From Deltaproteobacteria bacterium (GTDB lineage: Bacteria; Desulfobacterota; Anaeroferrophillalia; Anaeroferrophillales; Tharpellaceae): DNA of 6,343 nucleotides. Positions 1 through 5,286 of this stretch are shown here, in pieces (positions within the stretch are counted from its first letter, which is position 1; the number at the start of each line of letters is the position of its first letter). The DNA lies in NCBI GenBank assembly GCA_013153415.1, contig JAADEO010000061.1, positions 1-6,343 on the forward strand, in the 5' to 3' direction. The position numbers were made by a program, and so were the translations under genes. The notes under the pieces were generated by a model that saw only the letters and a program-made list of their open reading frames with translations, was not told where the DNA came from and ran no database searches.

Positions 1-87
1 GCCGCCATCATCGTCCTGCTGCTTTTTCTGCTCCTGATGAACGCCGGAGCCGTGGTCTTGAGAAAAAAGTTCGAAAGAAAGTGGTAG
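1..87 (+). CDS. C-terminus of a phosphate ABC transporter permease, probably PstA (5' end outside window)
   Basis: Frame 1 is open from the first base to the TAG at 85-87 and gives 28 residues. They form a hydrophobic stretch (AAIIVLLLFLLLMNAGAVVL) followed by a short basic tail (RKKFERKW). A last transmembrane helix, then an N-A-x-A-type turn and an Arg/Lys-rich cytoplasmic end, is the usual C-terminus of PstA/PstC inner-membrane permeases, which form the phosphate channel of the Pst transporter. The assignment to PstA rather than PstC is inferred from pstS and pstB lying directly downstream, and from pstA usually being the second permease gene. Too little sequence is present to exclude another ABC permease. 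Confidence 0.6.
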   Translation, partial: AAIIVLLLFLLLMNAGAVVLRKKFERKW

Positions 88-175
88 AAATGCGAACGGG
101 AAAACATCCTCTTTATTCAAACTTAATTTTTCTGCGCTAGAGCCTCCCCGAATAAAAAACAAATCTTCAAATAAT

Positions 176-187
176 TTGCTCAAGCAA
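176..187. promoter_or_regulatory. 12-bp inverted repeat upstream of pstS
   Basis: TTGCT-CA-AGCAA is a perfect 5-bp inverted repeat with a 2-bp centre. It lies in the AT-rich 189-nt gap between the permease stop and pstS, 89 nt before the pstS start. The two-base centre makes an RNA hairpin unlikely, so a dimeric protein-binding site is the only functional reading. It does not resemble the PhoB Pho-box direct repeat, and I could not find a convincing Pho box or a paired -35/-10 in this gap. A 5-bp half-site can arise by chance. Confidence 0.2.
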
Positions 188-276
188 CAAAACAGGTGAA
201 TCTTTTACCCCCCCATGGAAACACCCTGGGTACGTGAAGTCATGGGAAATGAGTGTAAGGAGAAAAAACATAAACC

Positions 277-1338
277 ATGAAAAAATTTATTTTGCTGGCC
301 CTACTGATCTGCACCGGCCTGTTGGCAATGAACCCTGCCGTAAACGCAGCCGGCCGTGATTACATCTACATCGTCGGTTCCTCGACCGTCTACCCTTTCG
401 CTACGGTGGCGGCCGAAGAGTTCGGCCGGAGTTCCGGTTTCAAAACCCCGAAAATCGAATCCACCGGATCAGGGGGCGGTTTCAAGCTCTTTGCCGCCGG
501 TATCGGCATCGATACTCCCGACATCACCAACGCCTCACGGCGCATCAAGAAATCAGAATTCGAACGCTGCCTGAAAAATGGCATAAAAGGGGTAGTTGAA
601 ATCAAGATCGGCTACGACGGCATCGTTATCGCCAACGCCAAGGAAGCTCCCCGACTCAGGCTGACCCGGCGCGCCCTGTTTCTCGCCCTGGCCCAAAATG
701 TCCCCAATCCCGACGGCCGGGAACACCTGGTTTCCAATCCCTACCGGACCTGGAAAGAGATTGATCCGAGACTGCCCGCTTTCCGCATCCGGGTTCTGGG
801 GCCGCCCCCGACCTCGGGCACCAGGGATGCCTTCGTCGAACTGGCTATGGCCGCCGGCGCCCAGACCTTTCCCTGGCTCAAAGCCCTGCGGGAACGGGAC
901 AAGCGTAAATTCAAGGAAATCGCTCACACCCTGCGCGAGGACGGGGCTTACATCGAAGCCGGAGAGAATGACAACCTGATCGTGCAAAAGCTTGCCGCCG
1001 ACCACACCGCCCTGGGCATCTTCGGCTTCAGCTATCTCGACCAGAACGACGACCGGATTCAGGGCTCCATTATCGATGGCATCGAGCCCAGTTTCGAGAA
1101 TATCTCCCAAAGCCGCTACCCGATCTCGCGCCCGCTCTTCATTTATGTCAAAAAGGCCCACGTCGGCACTATTCCCGGCCTGAAAGAGTACCTGGAGGAA
1201 TTCCTGAGCGAAAAAGCCTGCGGCGAGGAGGGTTACCTCGCCGACCGCGGACTGATCCCGATGCCGGCTCCGGAAAGGTCTCGTTACCGGACCACGGCCA
1301 CAAAGCTGGAACCGGTATTGAGTAAAAAGGATTTCTGA
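277..1338 (+). CDS. pstS: PstS, periplasmic phosphate-binding protein of the Pst ABC transporter
   Basis: This 353-aa protein captures inorganic phosphate in the periplasm and delivers it to the PstC/PstA channel. Residues 1-25 are a Sec signal peptide: a KK start, a Leu-rich core and an AVNAA cleavage region. The mature protein carries the PstS phosphate-contact loops: GSSTVYP (34-40), STGSGGGF (62-69), NASRR (85-89) and TSGTRD (179-184), plus the late SRP motif (284-286). Length and motif style fit the ~340-aa PstS type common in alphaproteobacteria and marine bacteria rather than the E. coli type. ATG 277 is the only sensible start because an in-frame TAA lies at 271-273. The AAGGAG at 257-262 is unusually far away (14 nt). 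The gene sits between a permease gene and pstB, instead of leading the operon. There is no lipobox cysteine, so it should be a soluble periplasmic protein. Confidence 0.95.
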   Translation: MKKFILLALLICTGLLAMNPAVNAAGRDYIYIVGSSTVYPFATVAAEEFGRSSGFKTPKIESTGSGGGFKLFAAGIGIDTPDITNASRRIKKSEFERCLKNGIKGVVEIKIGYDGIVIANAKEAPRLRLTRRALFLALAQNVPNPDGREHLVSNPYRTWKEIDPRLPAFRIRVLGPPPTSGTRDAFVELAMAAGAQTFPWLKALRERDKRKFKEIAHTLREDGAYIEAGENDNLIVQKLAADHTALGIFGFSYLDQNDDRIQGSIIDGIEPSFENISQSRYPISRPLFIYVKKAHVGTIPGLKEYLEEFLSEKACGEEGYLADRGLIPMPAPERSRYRTTATKLEPVLSKKDF

Positions 1339-1379
1339 CTGTTGCCTTTAGAGCACGTGGAAAACATCGAAAATGCCTT

Positions 1380-1396
1380 CCATGGGGGTCCCGTGG
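1380..1396 (+). other. Hairpin in the pstS-pstB intergenic region
   Basis: CCATGGG-GGT-CCCGTGG can form a 7-bp stem (one G-U wobble) closed by a triloop, 42 nt after the pstS stop. No T-run follows directly (TAAACAATTACGG comes next), so it is not a classical intrinsic terminator. Intergenic hairpins after pstS are known in other bacteria to protect the abundant pstS message from 3' exonucleases while less of the downstream transcript accumulates. That role here is inferred from position only. Confidence 0.4.
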
Positions 1397-1489
1397 GTAA
1401 ACAATTACGGTTTTTGATCACTGAAGCAATGTAACAGAAACGCTTCGCGCCGAGAGTTTTCCGGCCGCCAAGTCGCAGGAGGATAAACC

Positions 1490-2371
1490 ATGCTCTTTAA
1501 TCTCCTATCGCTTCGAAACAGCGACAAAAACGCAACCGCGGGGCCGCCGGAGCCGATTCCGGCAACGGGCGCCAAAGAGGGGGCGACGAAAACCGTGGGC
1601 GAGCCTTTCGTCACCAACCCCCGGCTGCAATGCCGTGCAATCACCGTCCGCTACGGCACCAAGCCGGCAATCAACCAGGTTTCCCTCGATTTCGCCGGCC
1701 ACCAGGTGACCGCACTGATCGGCCCTTCGGGCTGTGGCAAATCGACTTTTTTGCGCTGCCTGAACCGGATGAATGATACCATTGACAATTGTCGGGTCGA
1801 GGGCGTCATCGAACTCGACGGGGTGGATATCAACCGTCCCGAGGTCGATGTCGTTCTCCTTCGGGCCCGCATCGGGATGGTTTTCCAGAAACCCAACCCC
1901 TTTCCCAAATCGATTCGCGAGAACGTCGCTTACGGACCCCGCATTCACGGCCTGGCCCGGCATCGCGATGAACTCGATGAAATCGTCATAACCTCGTTGC
2001 GCCGGGCCGGGCTCTGGGACGAGGTCAAGGACCGGCTCGACGAACCCGGTACCGGGCTTTCCGGCGGCCAGCAGCAGCGCCTCTGCATCGCCCGCACCAT
2101 CGCCGTCAGTCCCGAGGTCATCCTCATGGACGAACCCTGTTCGGCGCTCGACCCGATCGCTACCGCCCGAATCGAAGATCTGATCAACGAACTCAAAGAA
2201 AATTTCACCATCATCATCGTCACCCACTCGATGTCGCAGGCTTCCCGGGTCTCGCAGCGTACCGCCTTCTTCCACCTCGGCAACCTGATCGAGGTCGGCC
2301 CCACCGAAACTTTCTTCACCAACCCCCGCCACCGGCTGACCGAAGAGTACATCACCGGCCGTTTCGGTTGA
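1490..2371 (+). CDS. pstB: PstB, ATPase subunit of the phosphate ABC transporter
   Basis: This 293-aa cytoplasmic ATPase powers phosphate import through the PstC/PstA channel. All ABC motifs are present: Walker A GPSGCGKST (78-86), Q-loop VFQKPNPFPKS (131-141), signature LSGGQQQR (190-197), Walker B VILMDEP (210-216), D-loop SALD (218-221) and switch His246. PstB-specific features are CLNRMND after Walker A, the FQKPNPFPKSIRENVAYGPR block and the C-terminal EEYITGRFG. The start is well supported by AGGAGG at 1477-1482, seven nucleotides before ATG 1490. With that start the protein carries about 45 extra residues before the ABC domain compared with the ~257-aa E. coli PstB. The tail is rich in Ala, Gly, Pro and Thr and looks disordered. 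The gap from pstS is 151 nt. No phoU follows within the window, although phoU usually lies next to pstB. Confidence 0.97.
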   Translation: MLFNLLSLRNSDKNATAGPPEPIPATGAKEGATKTVGEPFVTNPRLQCRAITVRYGTKPAINQVSLDFAGHQVTALIGPSGCGKSTFLRCLNRMNDTIDNCRVEGVIELDGVDINRPEVDVVLLRARIGMVFQKPNPFPKSIRENVAYGPRIHGLARHRDELDEIVITSLRRAGLWDEVKDRLDEPGTGLSGGQQQRLCIARTIAVSPEVILMDEPCSALDPIATARIEDLINELKENFTIIIVTHSMSQASRVSQRTAFFHLGNLIEVGPTETFFTNPRHRLTEEYITGRFG

Positions 2372-2475
2372 AAACGACTCCCGGTCGACACGTTATTTTC
2401 TCTCTCCTATCACAATTCCCTAAAGTTTCTCGGGAAAACTGTCGAATATGGACAAACCTGCGCAGCGTGTATTCC

Positions 2476-2504
2476 TTGACTAAATATCCGGCATGAACTA
2501 CAAA
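2476..2504 (+). promoter_or_regulatory. Candidate sigma-70-type promoter for the pilZ-ATPase unit
   Basis: TTGACT (2476-2481) is separated by exactly 17 bp from TACAAA (2499-2504). The -35 matches the consensus at 5 of 6 positions and the -10 at 4 of 6. It lies in the 197-nt gap after pstB and would start transcription near 2511, about 58 nt before the PilZ start. This would separate the pilZ-ATPase unit from phosphate control, unless pst transcription reads through. No clear terminator after pstB was found. Confidence 0.4.
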
Positions 2505-2568
2505 CCCGTTTTATAACTCTTCCCAAGCTCAAAACAGCATCCTGGACACGAAGACGGTTCCGCAAACG

Positions 2569-2991
2569 ATGGATGAAAGAAGACAGCATTGCCGGCACAC
2601 CACCCCCCTGTCAGCCTCGATGACCCTGCTCGGGGGACAGGAAACCCGGCTCGCCGCCAAGAGATTTCGCGGAATCGTCGAGGATATCTCGATCGGCGGA
2701 GTCCGTCTCAGCATTGTCGATCCCTACGGCTTCCTGCATGGCAAAGAACTGGCCGGAGAGAAAGTCAAGCTCACCATCGCCATGCCCCAGTTCGATTACA
2801 ACCTGGTTACCGGCGGCGTCATCCAGTGGTTCAGAAATGATAACCGGAAATCGAACCGGATGCTTTCTATCGGCATCGAATTTTCCAACATCTCCACCAC
2901 CGATCTGCAGTATCTGGAAAACTATCTGTGCAGCAATTTCGGCGACCAGAATCTGCTCTGGGACCTCTGGAGCCGGGAGGTGAAATCATGA
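2569..2991 (+). CDS. PilZ-domain protein, predicted cyclic-di-GMP receptor
   Basis: This 140-aa protein is a single PilZ domain. The two c-di-GMP-binding signatures are visible: RxxxR as R5-Q-H-C-R9 at the N-terminus, and D/NxSxxG as D39-I-S41-I-G-G44. The beta-barrel pattern follows, with GGVIQWF (82-88), LSIGIEF (99-105), and a C-terminal helix beginning near TTDLQYLENYL (110-120). Binding of c-di-GMP is expected from these residues; the output is unknown. The start ATG 2569 puts RRQHCR right at the N-terminus, as in many stand-alone PilZ proteins. However, the ribosome-binding site is weak (AAGACGG at 2551-2557), and no better in-frame ATG exists upstream. The stop codon overlaps the start of the next gene (ATGA), so translation of the two is probably coupled and the MinD-like ATPase is the likely partner. 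Confidence 0.87.
   Translation: MDERRQHCRHTTPLSASMTLLGGQETRLAAKRFRGIVEDISIGGVRLSIVDPYGFLHGKELAGEKVKLTIAMPQFDYNLVTGGVIQWFRNDNRKSNRMLSIGIEFSNISTTDLQYLENYLCSNFGDQNLLWDLWSREVKS
2976..2980 (+). promoter_or_regulatory. Ribosome binding site fixing the start of the MinD-like gene
   Basis: GGAGG lies seven nucleotides before ATG 2988, inside the end of the PilZ coding region. It favours 2988 over the in-frame ATG at 2928, which has no comparable site and would add 20 residues that are simply the PilZ reading frame shifted. Confidence 0.75.
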
Positions 2992-3980
2992 ACCCCGGCC
3001 CTTCCGAGATCGCCCCGCTCAACCCTTCTGGGAAGATCGCGCTCAAGAGCAAGCTCTGGGCCGTGGGCGGCGGCAAGGGGGGAATCGGCAAAAGCGTCGT
3101 CTCCCTGAATCTCGCCTACTGGCTGACCAAATTCAGACAGAACGTGGTCTTGGTCGATGCCGATCTCGGTGGCGCCAACCTCCATACCCTGCTGGGCATA
3201 AAGTATGTCAAACACACCCTGGCCGACTACCTGAACAAGAGGGTCAAGAGCTTGGATGAGATCGCCATCCCGACCGCCATCAAGGGACTGCGGCTGATCT
3301 GTGGCGCCAGCGACATAGTCGGCCTGGCCAATCCCAACTACATGCGCAAACAAAAGCTGCTGAAAGCCCTGCAGGGACTTGAAGCCGACCATCTGATCCT
3401 CGATCTCGGGGCCGGAACCGACTACAATACCCTCGACTTCTTCCTCAGCTGCGCCTACAAGATCGTCGTCATCACTCCGCAGCCGACTTCGATGCAGAAC
3501 GGCTACGGTTTTATCAAGAGTGCCCTCTTCCGGTCGATCCGGCGGACCTTCGCCAACAACACCATGCTGATGCCTCTGATCGACCGGGCCACTGACCACA
3601 ACAACGAAAAAGTGATCTCCTCAATCAATGAGCTGATCGATGCTTTTGCCCAGGTCAGCCCCGAACATGCCACAAAGCTCAAAGATATTATTAACGATTT
3701 TCACTTATACCTGATTGTCAACCTGGTCAAAAGCGAGCGTGACCGCAACGCGACCGCGGTCATCAAAACCGTGGTCCAGAAATATCTCAACCTGGAACGG
3801 GTCGGCCTGCTGGGTGCGATCCCTTACGATCCTCAGATCGAAACCGCCATCGGGCGCATGAAACCGGCCCTGATGTCGGGTACCGACCGACAGTCGGCGC
3901 TAGGCTTCTACGAGCTGGTCTACAACCTGATCAAACATGGAGACCAGCTCGAAAATGAGCTCCTGAACATCGCACCCTAG
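2988..3980 (+). CDS. MinD/ParA/FlhG-like P-loop ATPase paired with the PilZ protein
   Basis: With start ATG 2988 this is a 330-aa SIMIBI-class ATPase. It has the deviant Walker A KGGIGKS (30-36) with the signature lysine K30, switch I VDADLGGAN (56-64) as in MinD/FlhG, and a Walker B/switch II segment LILDLGAGTDYN (137-147). VITPQPTSMQNGYGFIK (161-177) matches the PEPTxxxDAYxxIK region of FlhG and MinD relatives. Such proteins dimerise on ATP and position cell machinery (division site, flagella, chemoreceptors) or control transcription factors. I do not see the DQAxxLR motif of FlhG, and the C-terminal helix (304-327) is not a clear MinD membrane-targeting helix. Residues about 185-238 are an extra helical segment compared with MinD. 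The start overlaps the PilZ stop by four bases, indicating coupled synthesis. The exact cellular target is unknown. Confidence 0.87.
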   Translation: MNPGPSEIAPLNPSGKIALKSKLWAVGGGKGGIGKSVVSLNLAYWLTKFRQNVVLVDADLGGANLHTLLGIKYVKHTLADYLNKRVKSLDEIAIPTAIKGLRLICGASDIVGLANPNYMRKQKLLKALQGLEADHLILDLGAGTDYNTLDFFLSCAYKIVVITPQPTSMQNGYGFIKSALFRSIRRTFANNTMLMPLIDRATDHNNEKVISSINELIDAFAQVSPEHATKLKDIINDFHLYLIVNLVKSERDRNATAVIKTVVQKYLNLERVGLLGAIPYDPQIETAIGRMKPALMSGTDRQSALGFYELVYNLIKHGDQLENELLNIAP

Positions 3981-4094
3981 TCCGGAAGATTCAACCCACC
4001 CTGATCAAGCCAATACGTCCTACCTCAATTCCATTCCTTTCCGAGACCTCCACTCCAGGAACCCGGATTTATCGACAACCAGCTGATTTGCCCC

Positions 4095-4123
4095 TTGACA
4101 TGGCCGGACGGGCCGTCTAAAAA
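4095..4123 (+). promoter_or_regulatory. Candidate sigma-70-type promoter for the sugar-modification genes
   Basis: A perfect TTGACA (4095-4100) and TAAAAA (4118-4123) are separated by exactly 17 bp. A transcript would start near 4130, about 35 nt before the oxidoreductase start. It lies in the 183-nt gap after the ATPase gene, which otherwise shows no coding potential and no clear terminator. Confidence 0.5.
4107..4117. promoter_or_regulatory. Inverted repeat in the promoter spacer, possible operator
   Basis: GACGG-G-CCGTC is a perfect 5-bp inverted repeat with a single central base, placed between the -35 and -10 elements and touching the -10. Its right half can alternatively pair with a downstream copy (GCCGT 4112-4116 with ACGGC 4123-4127, 6-nt loop). 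A repressor bound here would block RNA polymerase. No regulator is known, and the half-sites are short and GC-rich, so chance is possible. Confidence 0.3.
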
Positions 4124-4163
4124 CGGCGGGTGACGTTTTTTCTCTTTTCAAGGAGCTTCATGC

Positions 4164-5267
4164 ATGTACAAAGTCAAGATTTTCGGGGCCGGGTCAATCG
4201 GCAACCACCTGGCCCACGCCTGCCGCCGGCAGGAGTGGGATGTCGCTATCTGCGATCTCGACCCCACCGCCCTGGAACGAACCCGCAAAGAAATCTACCC
4301 GTCCCGCTACGGAGCCTGGGATGAAGAGATCCGACTCGCCGCCCCCAAAGAACTCGAGAATGAGACCTTCGATCTGACCATCATCGGCACCCCGCCCGAT
4401 TCCCACATGGGAATCGCCTGCACCGAGCTCGAAAAACGGCCACCGAAGGTCCTGCTGATCGAAAAACCGCTCTGCACCCCTTCGCTGGAAAAGGCCGAAG
4501 AGCTGCTTGAATTGGCGAAAAAAACCGGTACTTTCGTCGCCGTCGGCTACAACCACACCCTGACCCGGCACAGCCGCAAGGCGGCCGAGCTCCTGGCCGG
4601 CGGCCTCCTCGGACAACCCCTGACAATTTCCGCCGCCTTCCGTGAATACTGGGGCGGCATCTTCAAGGCCCATCCCTGGCTCGACGGTCCCCAGGATTCC
4701 TACTTGGGATTCGCCGCCCGCGGGGGCGGGGCCGGCGGTGAACATTCCCACGCGATCAGCATCTGGCAATATTTCGCCAACCTTACCAATGCCGGCCGAA
4801 TCACCGAGGTCGGCGCCATGCTCGACTACGTCGAGGAGGGCAGGCTCGATTACGACCGCATCTTCCAGGTCAACGTTAAAACCGAAACCGGGTTGGTCGG
4901 CACAATCGTTCAGGACGTGGTCACCGAACCACCGTGCAAAGAAGCCCGGCTCCAGGGCGACAAGGGTTTTCTGGAGTGGATCGTCAATCTCGATGCCGAT
5001 CACGACGGGCTGCGCTACTCCGGCGACAACGATGAAATAGTGGAAGAGCTTTTCGCCAAAACCCGGCCCGACGACTTCGCCGGGGAAATCGCCCACCTGG
5101 GCGAAATTCTCGCCCACGGAGCCCCGGAATATTCGCCGATAACCCTCGAACACGGATTGAGTACCATGCAGGTGGTGACCGCGGCCCATCTCTCCCATCA
5201 GCTCAAACGCACGGTACGGATCGATCCCGACGCCGGTTACGGCACCCGGGCCCTGCAACTGATTTAA
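4164..5267 (+). CDS. Gfo/Idh/MocA-family NAD(P)-dependent sugar oxidoreductase
   Basis: This 367-aa protein has the two-domain layout of the Gfo/Idh/MocA family. The N-terminal Rossmann fold carries GAGSIG (8-13) and the acidic end of beta-2 (CDLD, 30-33). It is followed by IIGTPPDSH (73-81) and the family hallmark EKP (100-102) in VLLIEKPLC, whose lysine takes part in catalysis. The C-terminal domain has the GGGAGGEHSHAISIW block (187-201), at the place where the family carries its catalytic His/Asp residues. Members oxidise or reduce hydroxyls on sugars, nucleotide sugars or inositols; the substrate cannot be read from the sequence. AAGGAG at 4150-4155 lies eight nucleotides before ATG 4164. 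An ATG four bases earlier is out of frame, and an in-frame TGA lies at 4131-4133. A NeuB-like gene starts 15 nt after the stop, so a step in an acidic surface-sugar pathway is the likely role. Confidence 0.9.
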   Translation: MYKVKIFGAGSIGNHLAHACRRQEWDVAICDLDPTALERTRKEIYPSRYGAWDEEIRLAAPKELENETFDLTIIGTPPDSHMGIACTELEKRPPKVLLIEKPLCTPSLEKAEELLELAKKTGTFVAVGYNHTLTRHSRKAAELLAGGLLGQPLTISAAFREYWGGIFKAHPWLDGPQDSYLGFAARGGGAGGEHSHAISIWQYFANLTNAGRITEVGAMLDYVEEGRLDYDRIFQVNVKTETGLVGTIVQDVVTEPPCKEARLQGDKGFLEWIVNLDADHDGLRYSGDNDEIVEELFAKTRPDDFAGEIAHLGEILAHGAPEYSPITLEHGLSTMQVVTAAHLSHQLKRTVRIDPDAGYGTRALQLI

Positions 5268-5271
5268 CCCC

Positions 5272-5286
5272 AGGAGAACAATGTGA
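5272..5286 (+). promoter_or_regulatory. RBS and overlapping ATG-TGA / GTG start of the NeuB-like gene
   Basis: AGGAG (5272-5276) precedes the sequence ATGTGA (5281-5286). The ATG at 5281 is followed at once by the stop TGA, so it can only give a one-codon ORF. The GTG at 5283-5285, six nucleotides from the AGGAG, opens the long frame. The in-frame TAA of the upstream gene (5265-5267) excludes any earlier start, and the next in-frame ATG is only at codon 74, inside the conserved barrel. Confidence 0.75.

Noticed and set aside
208..246. C7 tract and CCCATG...CATGGG pairing in the pstS leader
   Set aside because: The stem is six bp with a loop of more than 20 nt, and a C7 tract alone is weak evidence for phase variation. 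Not enough to call a regulatory structure.
553..1161. A 202-codon minus-strand open frame opposite pstS
   Set aside because: A shadow of the clear pstS coding region, with no ribosome-binding site or motif.
1426..1442. Possible Pho-box-like TGTAACAG upstream of pstB
   Set aside because: Only one half resembles a Pho-box repeat. The second 7-bp direct repeat at 11-bp periodicity is not visible.
1505..2332. A 275-codon minus-strand open frame opposite pstB
   Set aside because: Same codon-aligned shadow effect. The sense frame encodes a complete PstB with all ABC motifs.
2374..2402. Possible terminator after pstB (CGAC-TCCCG-GTCG followed by a T-rich stretch)
   Set aside because: The stem is only four base pairs, and the T-rich stretch ATTTTCTCTC is separated from it and interrupted. 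Too weak to call.
2928..2987. Twenty extra N-terminal codons for the MinD-like gene
   Set aside because: They overlap the PilZ coding region out of frame and lack a good ribosome-binding site, whereas ATG 2988 has GGAGG seven nucleotides upstream and gives the typical ATGA overlap.
4112..4145. Possible terminator GCCGT-CTAAAA-ACGGC plus downstream TTTTTT
   Set aside because: The five-bp stem is separated from the T-run by eight bases, and the region overlaps a better-supported promoter. It was treated as promoter/operator instead.
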